From positions 1,426,001 to 1,490,000 of the forward strand of contig NOKP01000009.1 of the NCBI GenBank assembly GCA_002682825.1: a DNA stretch of 64,000 nt, read 5' to 3'. Under the pieces are notes generated by a model. It was not told the origin of the DNA. It was given only the letters and a program-made list of their open reading frames with translations, and ran no database searches. Below are positions 10,805 to 21,648 of this stretch, one piece after another; the first letter of the stretch is position 1, and every line of letters begins with the position of its first letter. The translations under genes and the position numbers were made by a program. Source of the stretch: Neonectria sp. B-13 (Eukaryota; Ascomycota; Sordariomycetes; Hypocreales; Nectriaceae).

Positions 10805-11695
10805 ATGAAGCTTGATTCTATTCTTTTCAGTGCCGTTTCTGTGGCTGCGGCGTCGTCCCGCACCCTCAGCATGCGGCTAATGACTTACAACATCCGTCTG
10901 GCCGTTTCAGTCGCCGGCACTGGCGAAGAACTCTGGTCTGTTCGACAGCCACTAATGTCAGCCCAGCTCAACTACGAGACTGCCGGGCGTCCCGAGTCGC
11001 TCATGTGCTTCCAAGAGGCCACGTACCCTCAAGTTCAAGACCTCGACAATAGTCTCGGCGATGAGTGGACCTACGTTGGTGTTGGTCGTGATGACGGTGC
11101 TCAAGGCGGAGAGTTCTCGCCCATCTTCTATCGTCCTTCTGTGTGGAAACTCGAAGACAGCAAAACTTATTGGCTCAGCGAAACGCCCGAAGAAGTTGGC
11201 TCTGTCGGATGGGATGCTGCCCTTCCACGCATCGTCACTGTCGCCCGCCTCCGTCACGACAGCTCCGGTGCGCGCTTCGTCTACATGTGCACGCATTTTG
11301 ATCACGTCGGCCAAGTTGCCCGCGAAAACTCCGCCAAGCTTCTTGTCAACATCGCCGACGACTGGTCCACTTACAAGAAGAAGACCATCCCCGTGTTCCT
11401 CGGTGGTGACCTCAATGTCACGCCCGACAACCCTGCGTACCTGACCTTGGCTTCGGAGATGCACGACACCAAAGACGTGGTACCTGCGGAACACCATTTT
11501 GGAAACTCAAAGACTTACACGGCGTTTACGGTGAATGCATCAGATGATACGGAGATTGACCACATCTTTGTCAACGACCCTGAGGGTCTGGAATGGAATT
11601 CGTTTGCAGTTCTGAACACTCGGTTTGATAATGGCATCTTCATCTCAGACCATCGCCCTGTGGTAGTGGACTTTAATATGCCGCGCAAGCAGTGA
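10805..11695 (+). CDS. Secreted endonuclease/exonuclease/phosphatase (EEP) fold enzyme
   Basis: Single exon, 296 residues. The EEP superfamily hydrolyses phosphodiester or phosphomonoester bonds with a metal ion (nucleases, sphingomyelinases, inositol phosphatases). The family signature is complete: 'MTYNIRL' near residue 26, 'CFQEA' with catalytic Glu71, 'GGDLNVTP' with Asp202 and Asn204, 'EIDHIFV', and the terminal 'SDHRPVVVD' with Asp282 and His283. The first 18-20 residues (MKLDSILFSAVSVAAAS) read as a signal peptide, so it is probably secreted. The substrate is unknown; these secreted fungal proteins are annotated simply as EEP-domain proteins. It is convergent with the SDR gene (85 bp between stops). 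Confidence 0.88.
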   Translation: MKLDSILFSAVSVAAASSRTLSMRLMTYNIRLAVSVAGTGEELWSVRQPLMSAQLNYETAGRPESLMCFQEATYPQVQDLDNSLGDEWTYVGVGRDDGAQGGEFSPIFYRPSVWKLEDSKTYWLSETPEEVGSVGWDAALPRIVTVARLRHDSSGARFVYMCTHFDHVGQVARENSAKLLVNIADDWSTYKKKTIPVFLGGDLNVTPDNPAYLTLASEMHDTKDVVPAEHHFGNSKTYTAFTVNASDDTEIDHIFVNDPEGLEWNSFAVLNTRFDNGIFISDHRPVVVDFNMPRKQ

Positions 11696-11780
11696 TGAGT
11701 CAGTTGGAGTGGGATGAATACAAACAATGTCAATAAACAATTATATGCCGGGTATAAATCACAATTCTCGCATCATATCC

Positions 11781-12839
11781 TCACTGGTACGCCTTAGTCT
11801 CTCGCTCGCACCATGCAACAAACCGCGCAGACGCCCCTGTCCCCCCCTGCTCTTTCTTGTTCAATCCAGCTTTGATGTCATCAGGCACACACCCAAAGCG
11901 ACCCCAAGGAATGATAAAGGCACCGTTCTTCTCGAATGTGATGTCCGGAGACAAGAGCCCGAACATCTCGCTGTACGCTCCAAACTTGGCGCTTTTGAAT
12001 AGGATGCCCTTCAAATCATTAGTACATTGCTCTCCGTTTGCTTCATTGAGGGGATCTCACCATTACGAAAGAAGCTGGTTTTGGCATGTGGCGCTGCAGC
12101 TCTGTCTTCAAGAGCCCCGGGTTTACCGACTGGACGTGTTAGCTTGATTCCGTCATTTCTTAGGCACACTCACCACAGACAAGACTCCATGACCCCCTAG
12201 CCGTGTTGAAGTCTCATGGGCCAGTAGGACGTTTCCGACTTTAGTCATCATATAGTTCTCAAATTGGCTCTTCCCCAACTTTGGTTCGCCTTTTGTGTCG
12301 TCCCATGTTATTCCGTTGCCATTTTGGAGAGTACTCGCCAGCCAGACAACTCGCACACTGTCTTTTTCTGCTAGGCCGACGGTGTTGATGAGTACATCCT
12401 CCAGTTGCCGCGATAGGAGATATCCCCCGAGACAGTTGGTTCCCATTTGCAGGTCGTGGCCTTGCTGAGTCTTGCTGCCCTCGGGCGCCATCATCACGCC
12501 TGCATTGAGCACCAGGCCATCGAGTCTAGTCTCCTTTTCTTTGAAAAACCTGGCAGCTGGTGCAATGCTCTTCAAGTCGGATAAATCGACTTGTAGGGGC
12601 TCTAAGCGGCCGGTAGATTCGGGAGAAGATGCTTTGATGGCTTCAATTGACGAGGTGATCCTCGTGACATTTCGAGCAGCGATGTAAACTACTGCAGATT
12701 TTGAGTAGAGGATCTTGGCGAGCTCAAAGCCAACTCCAGAGGTTGCGCCGGTGATGACGTAGATTCTTGAGGATAGTGAGGGCAGAGAAGTCTCTGTGAA
12801 GGTGGGTGAGGGCGGAAACATTTGCGATAGGACCGACAT
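11781..12839 (-). CDS. Short-chain dehydrogenase/reductase (WWOX/retinol dehydrogenase-like)
   Basis: Three minus-strand exons: 12839-12174, 12129-12061 and 12008-11781 (introns 44 and 52 nt, both phase 0, with CTAAC and CTAAT branch sites); 320 residues. Rossmann-fold NAD(P) oxidoreductase: dinucleotide motif TGATSGVG at 30-37, 'LVLNAGVM' in the middle, catalytic YMMTK (Tyr196/Lys200), then 'SVNPGLLKTELQRH' that appears only after splicing. The C-terminal 'GAYSEMFGLLSPDIT' and 'IIPWGRFG' are typical of fungal SDRs of this group, often found in secondary metabolism or detoxification. Substrate unknown. No other biosynthetic genes lie next to it, so a cluster role is not supported. Confidence 0.9.
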
Positions 12840-13372
12840 TGTGATGGTTTCTGTGAAAATGAGGCGAATTGAGGTGAGTTAGGGCTCTGCTTGAGTGAGA
12901 CAATGCTGCGATGCAATCTCTATAAGTATAAACGAGAATCGCAGGACACGTCGTCTCGGATGTGCGAGGACCCCGAGATGTCCACCTCCATCAGCACGCT
13001 TACCCTCCTCGGGATCCCATTGATCAGGCATCGACAAGAAATCGAATCAATTTCAATTCAGCATGGATGACTATTGAGGCGCAAGTGACACGGTTTGGTA
13101 TCGGAACGGCGATGTGGGTTTCGGTCGGAGATGGGCACCGGCATCGGCTTTATGGGGATTCGATAGCTCCGACAAGGGTCCGGATTCCCGATGCCCCACC
13201 AAAGCTGAGTCTGGCAGGGGTTGTTTGAGATCCAGATCTCGAAGCACATACGAATACTTCGTGCATTTCCCATTGATCATTTGTAGGCTGGACCTTACGT
13301 TGCAGGGTCGGATCACAAGTGTTGTGTTGTTCTAGCGGCAAGCACCGCAATTCTCATTGAGCCTTCAATCCA
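12840..13372. other. Intergenic region, 533 bases
   Basis: It lies between the SDR start and the GFA-family stop. There are 8-bp inverted arms GGCATCGG (13140-13147) and CCGATGCC (13188-13195); the span is too short for a tRNA. Nothing else is recognised. Confidence 0.3.
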
Positions 13373-13819
13373 CTACTCCCTCACATCATTCTCCAAGCCA
13401 ACCGCAGAGCCAGGCGACGCTGCATCGCCTTGGACAGGAACCCTAGCCGATCGCGTATAGATGTGCCTGGCGCCCTCCCAGCTCAATCCCTCCAAGCAAC
13501 CTCCCTTGATGCTCAGCGTAGGCTTGGGCGTTCCATCCGGCAAAATAGTGCGATGCAAGATCCTCACGCCACATTCCTTGCAAAAGTAACACTCAAGCGT
13601 GTTGCCCGCGTCTGTCGTTCGGACCCAGAGCCCAAGTCTGGACCTCATGTCTTCCGGGAGCGGCCACATTCCCTCGGCAGGGAAGATGGCCGAAGTACCG
13701 AAGGCTGAAGACGACTGCTTCTGGCATTCGAGGCAGTGGCAGCAGTAGACACTCAAGGGCTCCGGTTGGGATGCGTAAATGAGGATTTGGCGACATTGGC
13801 ACTCGATCTTCGGATTCAT
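13373..13819 (-). CDS. GFA/CENP-V-type zinc-binding protein
   Basis: Single exon, 148 residues. The GFA (glutathione-dependent formaldehyde-activating, Mss4-like) fold binds structural zinc by three Cys clusters, all seen here: CQC near residue 8, CCHCLECQ near 27-34, and CKECG near 80. The downstream 'TLSIKGGCLEGL' fits the family's last strands. Most fungal members are of unknown function and should not be equated with S-hydroxymethyl-glutathione synthase activity. The C-terminal 25 residues are low in structure. The gene has no obvious partner. Confidence 0.82.
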   Translation of the reverse strand: MNPKIECQCRQILIYASQPEPLSVYCCHCLECQKQSSSAFGTSAIFPAEGMWPLPEDMRSRLGLWVRTTDAGNTLECYFCKECGVRILHRTILPDGTPKPTLSIKGGCLEGLSWEGARHIYTRSARVPVQGDAASPGSAVGLENDVRE

Positions 13820-14338
13820 CGTCGTGGGTCGCTAGCACTGTGAGTTTGAATGAGATTAGGCGGTGGGTTTGCCCACATTTCTAGTGGTAAATGTTGTTTA
13901 ATAAGAATTTGAGCTCCCTGGACCAAGCTTCGGTAACAAATGGTTTTATTTATTTGTCACATGAGCGTAAGTAGATTGATGGATGTTATTATGTTTCCCG
14001 AGTGATGACATCGCAAGGGCGCGAACAACCCCGCCTTCGGATAACGATGATCTCAACGCTTAATGGACTCGTAGCACGTTAAAACTCACCTACATCACAA
14101 TGATAGCATCAAGAGAATTAAAAAGCATCAATTAGAGATTAAAGCCCGCAAGAGTAGTAACACCGAAATGACCACCTTCCTACCCTATATCTTGCCACAA
14201 TTTAGGGCTGACAAGCTGATTTTCATTCTCCAGTCCGGGCGAGTCTACGTCGAGGCCAGTGGGGTCACCCGGCCGAGCACGTGGTCCATGCTGCATCCGG
14301 AATTATCGGGAACATTTCTCCGATCGGTGACGTAGCGG
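13820..14338. other. Intergenic region, 519 bases
   Basis: It is the divergent promoter region between the GFA-type gene and the EI24/RRT8-like gene. It is relatively AT-rich in 13860-14160. No gene, repeat or RNA is recognised. Confidence 0.35.
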
Positions 14339-15379
14339 ATGCTGGCCGACTGCACAGCAACACCACAGCCACGACTCATGATGCCTCCAGCCTCTGGTTT
14401 CCCTGCAGCTACAAGTCACAATCCAACCATGCCTCAAAACGGCGCATCTGATCGGCAGTATCCCACGCGGGTCGAGGCCCTCCTACGGCCTGTCCACCGG
14501 CCAATTCTCTACCTCAAGCGAGCCGGCACTGCTGCATCCTATCCCATCCGCGGCATCTGGTATTTCATGCGCCATCGCGAGTTCTGGCCGCTGTTCGCGG
14601 GGCGCATGCTGCCTCTGTCGCTCATATCATTCTTGGTCTATTTCGTTCTCTTCACCTTCACCTTTTTGCCGCAGTATGCGTTCCTGGCTATCTTCCATGG
14701 ATGGGGTGCCTGGTTCAACGCTATGGTGCTGGTGCTGGGAGAAGGACTGGTGATTATCCAGGCTCTGTTTGAGGGTTTCTTCGTGGACGAGTCTCGAGTG
14801 GATGTTTTCGATGTGAGCCTCACTTCTCTGCACAGCCGCACAATTCGCGACCGGTCGCTAACACTTGCTTAGGCAACTCTCATCAACTTCTCTTTGACTG
14901 AGCTCATTGCCCCGCACCGGATTTTGTTCCGAGATGCTCCTAATTCCGTCAAAATGCTTGGAAAACCTACCAGCTCTGCAGTTTACACGCCGTGGAGCAT
15001 CATCCAGATCGTCGAGTTGATCGTGTTCCTGCCCCTCAACCTGATCCCGTACGTCGGTACGCTTGCATTCATCATCATCACGGGAGCGAGACTCGGCAAG
15101 TTGTCCCACTACCGTTGGTTCGAAATCAAGGGCCTTTCAAAGGACCAGAAGAAGAAGGAACTGAGGGATCGCGCGTGGGAGTACATTTGGTTTGGTACTG
15201 TTGCCATGATTCTGGAGCTGATTCCGATCATGTCACTCTTCTTCCTCTTGACTACGACGGCGGGAGCAGGTATGTGGGCAGCGCGGATAGAGGAGGAGGA
15301 TAAGAGAAGGGCCGTGGACGATCTTATAGGCCCACAGGACTCATCTGCACCGCCTCCGTACACAGATAATGTCGTATAG
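14339..15379 (+). CDS. EI24/RRT8-like multi-pass membrane protein
   Basis: Exons 14339-14812 and 14873-15379 (60-nt intron, GTGAGC donor, GCTAAC branch, TTAG acceptor), 326 residues from the first ATG. In-frame ATGs at 14378, 14381 and 14429 are alternatives; conservation seems to begin only near residue 45. The protein resembles the fungal EI24-domain/outer-spore-wall RRT8-LDS family: hydrophobic segments near 'LPLSLISFLVYFVLFTFTF', 'AMVLVLGEGLVIIQALFEG', 'IVELIVFLPLNLIPYVG' and 'MILELIPIMSLFFLL', followed by a polar tail with a PPPY-like end. Yeast relatives sit on lipid droplets and aid spore-wall assembly; transfer of that role here is inference. Confidence 0.72.
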
Positions 15380-16410
15380 CGCAGGGGTTAAATTATACCT
15401 AGTACACCATAATCAGAATCAGAAGCCATCTACACCTCACTCATATCTCTTTAAGTTGGCGCTGACCCTGTCACTGCACTCTCGCCACTCCGTTTCACAT
15501 TTGCCGATTACACACAGTGTTGTCGCCCCGGCCAGCAGCTCCTGCCTGAGGTTCTCTACCTTTCGGCTCCTGCCAATTGAACTTGTTGAGTGAAGGAACT
15601 CCGGGTTTGGGTGAGGCTGGTTGGACGTCAACTGAGAGCCAATCGAAATCCGGACAAGTTGATCCGCGTGTGTTCAACGTTTTAAGAGGGCTCGAGTTCG
15701 CTTTAAGTGGAAGGAGCCAGTTGCTCCCCGATGACGTTTTCAAGTGGTTCGAATGACCTCGAGCAACTCCAAGAGCAGTGTTCACGATATCATGAGACAG
15801 AGAAAGGCTGGAATTCATGAGACCTTGCAAGCTAAGAAACCGTATCAATGTCTAATGCACTTCTCGCTGGTGCACAACCACTTGCTGAAGGGAACCCCTA
15901 TTCTTACACTCAACCTTCTACGGCCGACAATCCAATCAACGGCCGTTGCCAGTTGAATCGCAAGCACCGCGCACCTTCCCTCTCTCCAAGCCGCCCAGTT
16001 GCCAGTCACGGCGGTTCGTTGCAAGCCTCAGGCAATGCCTCACCCAACGCCTCATCCCCAACAACTGCCCAAAGGGAAGGAGCCTCCTTCCTCGCCCACA
16101 ACAAGGGCACACACCTTTCCTCCCACAACTCGAAACCCACAAAGACTTTTCTCCCGTCCCCGATTCTCTCCTTTCAAACCTCTCCTCTTCATCCTCTGTC
16201 ACTCTCTCCAGCATACGAGAACCTCTCCACCTTCTCGTCTCTTTCGTTCTCTTGAACCCCTGGGACTTTCGTCTCATCCTCCTACACTCGTTCCCCTTTA
16301 CTCTATCATCTCCTCTCGTTTCAGCAGCTCATCGTCTCTCATCCTGCCTGATACCCTCCACCTCTTCTTCAGCCTTTGGGAATCCCCTCTGAAGAGGACT
16401 CCTTTCCCAG
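15380..16410. promoter_or_regulatory. 1-kb upstream region of the repeat-protein gene
   Basis: The last 450 bases before the ATG at 16411 are strongly C/T-rich (for example 16150-16400, runs of CTCTCC and TTCTCT), as in long 5' leaders of highly expressed fungal genes. Open frames here are compositional and have no domain. Confidence 0.4.
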
Positions 16411-19400
16411 ATGCGCATCTCCGCGTCTCTCGGGGCCATTGTGGTCACCGGGCTGTTGGGTCACTCTAGTGCCCAAGCTGCCAACTATGGGTGAGTGCAC
16501 CAGTTTAGCTTGACCGGCTTCATGCTAACGCGAGACAGTTCTTCGAACGGCATCCCAACTGATGCTACCGGGAACGTTCCTCCTTCCAACCCCAACGGTT
16601 CGCCTGGAAGTTTCCCAGTTCCTGGAAGCGTCCCTGGCGGCGGTTCTCCTGGTGTCCCTGGCAGTATCCCCAACACCGTCCCTGGCATCCCTGGCATCCC
16701 AGTCATCCCTGGCATCCCTGGTGGCGGTTCTCCTGTCGTTCCCGCTGGTGGCTTCCCCGGTGGTGGTTCTCCTGTCATTCCTGCCGGTGGCATCACTGGC
16801 GTCCCTGGTCCCGTAATTGTCCCTGGCAGTGTTCCCGGTCCTGGTGGCATCCCTGGCGTCCCTGGTGCTTCTGGTCTCAACCCTCCTATCTGTCCCACAC
16901 AGACAACAACCGTCTTTGTTACTGTCTACCCCACAAACCCCGATGGCTCTTCAGATGGCTCTTCAAATGAGTTCCCAAATGGATTCCCAGATGGTTCTGT
17001 CCCAGACGGTTCTGTACCAGACGGTTCTGTCCCAGACGGCTCTGTCCCAGACGGTTCCAACCCTGATCAGACAGTTGCTCAACCTCCTGTTCCTACCCAA
17101 CCTCCTTCCTTCTCACCTTTCCCACCATACCCCTCTGTTTCACCTTTCACCACCTTGACCATTGACATTTGGGGTTCGCCCGATGATGGAACTGGGTCTG
17201 GCGATGGAACAGCCACTGGTGATGGAACAGACCCTGATGATGGAACAGCACCTGACGACAATGGCACTGCCCCTGTCGATGGAAACAATCCCAACGATGG
17301 CAGCATTCCCAACGATGGAAGCCCCAGCGATGGCAATGATCCCGGCGATGGCACTGATACTAGCTCCGACTCCCCTTTCTTCTCTCCTGTCCCCGCACCT
17401 GACACTGCACCTGAGTATTCCAGCGATGCTTCTGGCGGTTTCCCTACTGGCGCTCCTGGTGATGCTTCTGGTGGCTTCCCTGGCAACCTTCCAAATGGTC
17501 CTGGCGCAGGCACACAAGCACCTGCCCCCATCCCTTCTCAAGCACCTGGCTCCGGAAGCCCTGGATACACCCCTGGCTTACCACCTTTCAACCCCTCTGG
17601 AGATTCAGGCCAGCAAGTCAGCGATGGCTTTCCTCTGCCAACTCAAGGTTCTCAAGTTCCAGCTGGAGGCTCTCCCTGGTTGACGAATGCCCCTGGCAAT
17701 GGACCACTTTCCACCTCGTTCATCACCATCACTGGTGCGGATGGGCTTCCAACTGTTGTCAACGGTGGCACTGGGCCACTTCCCACCTCACTCATTATCG
17801 TCACTGGCGCGGATGGGCTTCCAACTATCGTCAACGGCGGCAACGGACCACTTCCAACTTCACTTGTCACCATCACTGGTGCTGATGGACTTCCAACTAT
17901 CGTCAACGGCGGCAACGGACCACTTCCCACCTCACTCATTATCGTCACTGGCGCGGATGGGCTTCCAACTGTTATCAACGGCGGCAACGGACCACTTCCA
18001 ACTTCACTTGTCACCATCACTGGCGCAGATGGACTTCCAACTGTCGTCAACGGACCAATTCCCACATTTGCCACCGTCACTGGTGCTGATGGACTTCCAA
18101 CTATCATCAACGGAGGCAACGGGATCCCTGGAGGTCAAGGCTTCCCATCATCGGCATCCTCAGACGTTTCTCCCGCAAGCAACGACCAATGGGTGCCCCA
18201 AGGCATCTCGACTGGCATTCCACTTCCCCTCCCCACAATCACCGGTGCACCTAGTGGCCCCATCCCTCAAGGGCCTGGTGGTTCTGGTACTTCCTTCCCA
18301 GGTGGTGCTGCAGGAGGCATCACGACATGTGCGACGTTGACCATTATCGGCTCTAATGGCCTTCCAACTGTTGTTGACTCAACTTGGGTGATCCCTGCTA
18401 CTGCTACAGCTGAGGCTTCTGCTCAACTGCCAGCCACTATCATCACTCAAGGACCCGATGGCCTTCCTCTCACCATTGTTCCTCAAGGCGGCTCAGACGA
18501 CTCTGGCATCACAACATGCACGAGCTACACTGTGATCGGCGCTGATGGCCTCCCAACTGTTGTCGACTCGACTTGGGTGATTCCTGCAACTCCTGCAAGC
18601 GAAGCTTCTGCTCAGCCAGCAGTCACATTCGTTACTCAGGGACCTGATGGCCTTCCCGTCACTGTTGTTTCTCAAGGACCTGATGGTCCCCTTGTCACCA
18701 TTGGCCCCCTTGGCGGCCCAGATGGCTCCGGTATCACGACTTGCACAAGCTACACTGTCATTGGCACCGATGGTCTCCCAACCGTCATTGACTCGACTTG
18801 GGTTGTCCCAGAGCCTACGCCCATTGTTGAAAGCTCCCCAATTTCCATTTTCACTGGCATCCCCTTTCCTGGGGTCCCATCTTCTGTCCCTGGTGGCATC
18901 TCTGGCGTCCCCTTTCCTGGCGTCCCATTTTCTGTCCCCGGTGGCATCTCCGGCGGCATTCCCTCTGTGACAGGCAACCAAGGCGATGGTGCTCTCATCA
19001 CTACCTACACGAGTTATACCGTCATTGGCACCGATGGTCTCCCCACCGTTGTCGACTCAACTTGGGTTGTTCCAGGACCTGTCAACACCTTCTCACCATT
19101 CCCCGAAATCCCTGGAAGCCCCATTGAGGCGTCCAGTGCCCTTCCAAATGGCGTCCCTCCAGCTGTTACCGCTCAGCCTAACCCAATCCCTGGCCTGCCT
19201 TCTGCTGGTCCCGCTGTCCCTGGAGACGGTGGAATTACGACTTGTACGAGCTACACCTTCATTGGGCCAGATGGCCTTCCCACTGTTGTTGACTCAACTT
19301 GGGTGATTCCAGCTGCCGTCGACACCCAGGCACCACTTCCCGGCAACCCCTCATACGTTTCCAATGCATATCCATCTGGTCTTCCAACTGGCATTCCAGG

Positions 19401-21191
19401 TCAGATCACAGAATCCCCAAGCATTCCATCTCCAGGAGACTCTGGTGCCGAAGGTGGCGTCACAACTTGTGCGACTTACACTGTCATCGGTGCAGATGGC
19501 CTTCCAACCATCGTCGACACCACTTGGATCGTGCCTGCAGGAAGTGCCCTGCCAACTGGAACAAGTCTTGGCTTCCCACAGAACACTCTTACCGGCGTCC
19601 CCGTCTCCTTCACGTCTGACGCTGCCGCGGGACACTTCACCGCTGTGACCACAGCCGTCATCATTGGTCCAGATGGGCAGCCAACGCCTGTTGTTCAGAC
19701 TGTTGTCTTGGCAAGCGCAGCTGATGGAAGTCTTCCCTCTGGAGTTCCCCAGGGCACTGTTTCGGGAATCCCCGCACCCCCCCCCTCTGGTCCTGTCGTC
19801 CCAAGTGATGGCTCGAACCCCATCCCAACTGGCCTCCCCAGCCTCAGCGAGTACGGTGCTGGTCCCCTGTCTGACATCTTTGGAAGCAGTGCCGACGCCC
19901 AAGCCACCTTCATCTCTGGCACCATCACTGGAACACTCACCTCGACTGTCACACAAATCCTCAACCCCACTGGTGGCCCAATCGTCTCTGACGGTGCCGT
20001 CCCTTATGACCCTCGTGGAAATGGTGAACCCATCTCTGATGTTGGCTACGGCCCGATCCCCTCGGAGATAACTCTCTTCCCCCAAGCATCGGGAGTTGAG
20101 ACCAGCGTTTGGACCAACATCATCGTGGAACCCACAACCACCTATACGATCAACTTCCCCCTCACCACAATGGCCACTGTTGCTCGACGGGTTATCCGGC
20201 GACAAGAAAGGTATGTGAATCAAATGAATATCCTGATCCCTGCTGACTGTGCCCAGCTCTGAGCCCTCCTTCTCGGCTTGGACAAACTCAAGTTTCGCTT
20301 CGACGTCCCTGACCGAGAACACGTCCCTCGCGGCGAGTTTGTCTTCTGCCTTCACTACTACGGACACGCTTCCCACTCCTAGCCCTCTCAGCCAAACCGT
20401 GACGGGTTCTGAGACAGCTCCAACGATCTGCACCAGCGGTGGTCGCATTGGAAACACGACACTTGATGTAAGTTACCTCATCGCTGCGTCATACACTCTC
20501 TAACTCTCTGCAGTTCGACTCCTCCAAGCCTGGACCACTCTTCAACCCCGTCGAGGCCATCTGGTTCTCCGAAGGCTTCCACGTTTCGCCCCCATCGCTG
20601 CAACCAGTCCAGCCATACATCCCAACATCTGGTGGCCAGCTTGTTGAGTTTGTTCCCCCCTCACTGTCGAACACTACAACTGGCGGGTCCGGTGATGTTG
20701 CCGAGATCGGCGTTGGCCCTCATGCTGCCAGCCCATGTTTCAGATTCGACTTCTTCGGCGCAAACCTGGGATGCGAGACTGAAGGCAACGAAGAGTGGTG
20801 CGAGTTTGAAATTTCTGCTTACCGCTACAACGACACTTCCTCTGGCGAGCAGTCCATTGCCTGGTCCGAGACCAAGCAAGTTCCCGCCTGCTCCACATTC
20901 CTCGAGGGCGGCTACGAGCTGACTCCCATTGAGCTGGAGGGGTACAAGGATCTCTCATCGGTGTTGATCACCGTCCGAGTTGGTCTGGAGTTGCGAACCT
21001 GGTGGGGCGACGACTTCCGAGTCGGCTGGACCGACAACAGTTGCGTCGCTGAGGCTTGTCGCTCAAGTGCTCCATCTCTCCACGTCAAGCGGGAGACTGT
21101 TGCATCGGCCCTGCGCCGTGGAATTTGGGGATGGACACGATCTGGACTTCAGCGTCTTGATGACGATTTGGTGTGGGAGTCGATGAACTGA
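16411..21191 (+). CDS. Large secreted Pro/Gly/Ser-rich repeat protein with Cys-containing C-terminal domain
   Basis: Four exons: 16411-16490, 16539-20210, 20257-20467 and 20514-21191 (introns 46-48 nt, with CTAAC-type branch points in the first and last); 1546 residues. Exon 1 encodes a signal peptide (MRISASLGAIVVTGLLG...AQA). Layout: Pro/Gly/Val stretch; 'PDGSV' pentamers; Asp/Gly-rich segment; six 24-residue repeats; about seven longer units each carrying TTCTSYTVIG-x-DGLPT-VVDSTWV(I/V)P; Ser/Thr linker; and a C-terminal domain of about 230 residues with conserved-looking Cys and Trp ('CFRFDFFG', 'CETEGNEEWCEF', 'LRTWWGDDFRVGWTDNSC'). No GPI signal is seen. A cell-wall or matrix adhesin-like role is inference; I do not recognise a characterised homologue. 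Confidence 0.85.
17701..18120 (+). repeat. Six tandem 72-bp coding repeats (24 residues each)
   Basis: Units start at 17701, 17773, 17845, 17917, 17989 and 18052; each encodes GPLPTS-x4-TGADGLPT-x2-NGG(N/T). Units 5 and 6 are shorter (21 and 23 codons). Units 2 and 4, and 3 and 5, are nearly identical at base level, so a 144-bp two-unit block was probably duplicated. Confidence 0.85.
18319..19560 (+). repeat. Six dispersed TTC-x-DGLPT-DSTWV coding repeats
   Basis: The units begin with (I/V)TT(C/Y) at about 18319, 18508, 18733, 18997, 19234 and 19459. Each has a conserved core of about 30 residues followed by a variable Pro/Ser-rich spacer. A seventh, diverged unit (VIIGPDGQPTPVVQTVV) lies at about 19650. 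Confidence 0.8.
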
Positions 21192-21566
21192 AGGATGTCA
21201 CAACGAGACGTCTTAAAATGGTGATGGAATATGGCGAGTTGTTTTGGGAGGATTTTCACTGTATTCACTGACACGATTTGATGTGGATTTCTTGGACGGG
21301 TGTGTAATGATTGACTGGCACATGGGTTAATTCGGAGGCAGTTAAATGGATGGAGGATCATGTCAGGTATCACGGATAGCCCTTGCTTGCCAAAGTAATC
21401 ATGATAAACTGCATTGGCCCAACGATTTTGTGCACTTGTCTCGACCATACTTTGCCGGCTGAACGGGCGATCATGGTGGGATCCAAGCCGCGAGTCTAGA
21501 TGTTGTGTTGACGCAGAAAATTGTAAGCTCTTAGTGAGAAATAAGAAGTCTTCTATCCATCAACAA
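21192..21566. other. Intergenic region, 375 bases
   Basis: It lies between the repeat-protein stop and the tRNA-Gly gene. No feature is recognised in it. Confidence 0.3.
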
Positions 21567-21648
21567 GCGTAATTGGTTTAGTGGTAAAATTCTCCGTTGC
21601 CATTCGAGCAACGTCGGGGAGCCCTGGGTTCGATTCCCAGATTACGCA
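21567..21648 (+). tRNA. tRNA-Gly (anticodon GCC) with 11-nt intron
   Basis: Cloverleaf read by eye: acceptor GCGTAAT pairs with ATTACGC, discriminator A at 21648; D-arm GGTTTAGTGGTAAAATT; anticodon stem CTCCG/CGGGG; anticodon GCC at 21599-21601; T-arm CCTGGGTTCGATTCCCAG. An 11-nt insert (21603-21613) follows A37, the canonical nuclear tRNA intron position; without it the tRNA is 71 nt. The internal promoter A box (TGGTTTAGTGG) and B box (GGTTCGATTCC) are both present. The 3' end overlaps the last codons of the decayed peptidase frame on the other strand. Confidence 0.95.

Noticed and set aside
13138..13200. Possible tRNA or structured RNA (paired arms and a CCCCACCA end)
   Set aside because: Arms span only 56 bases, no T-loop or anticodon arm can be formed.
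19351..20457. 368-codon minus-strand frame opposite the repeat protein
   Set aside because: Repeat composition keeps the frame open; sense strand has signal peptide, introns and conserved C-terminus.
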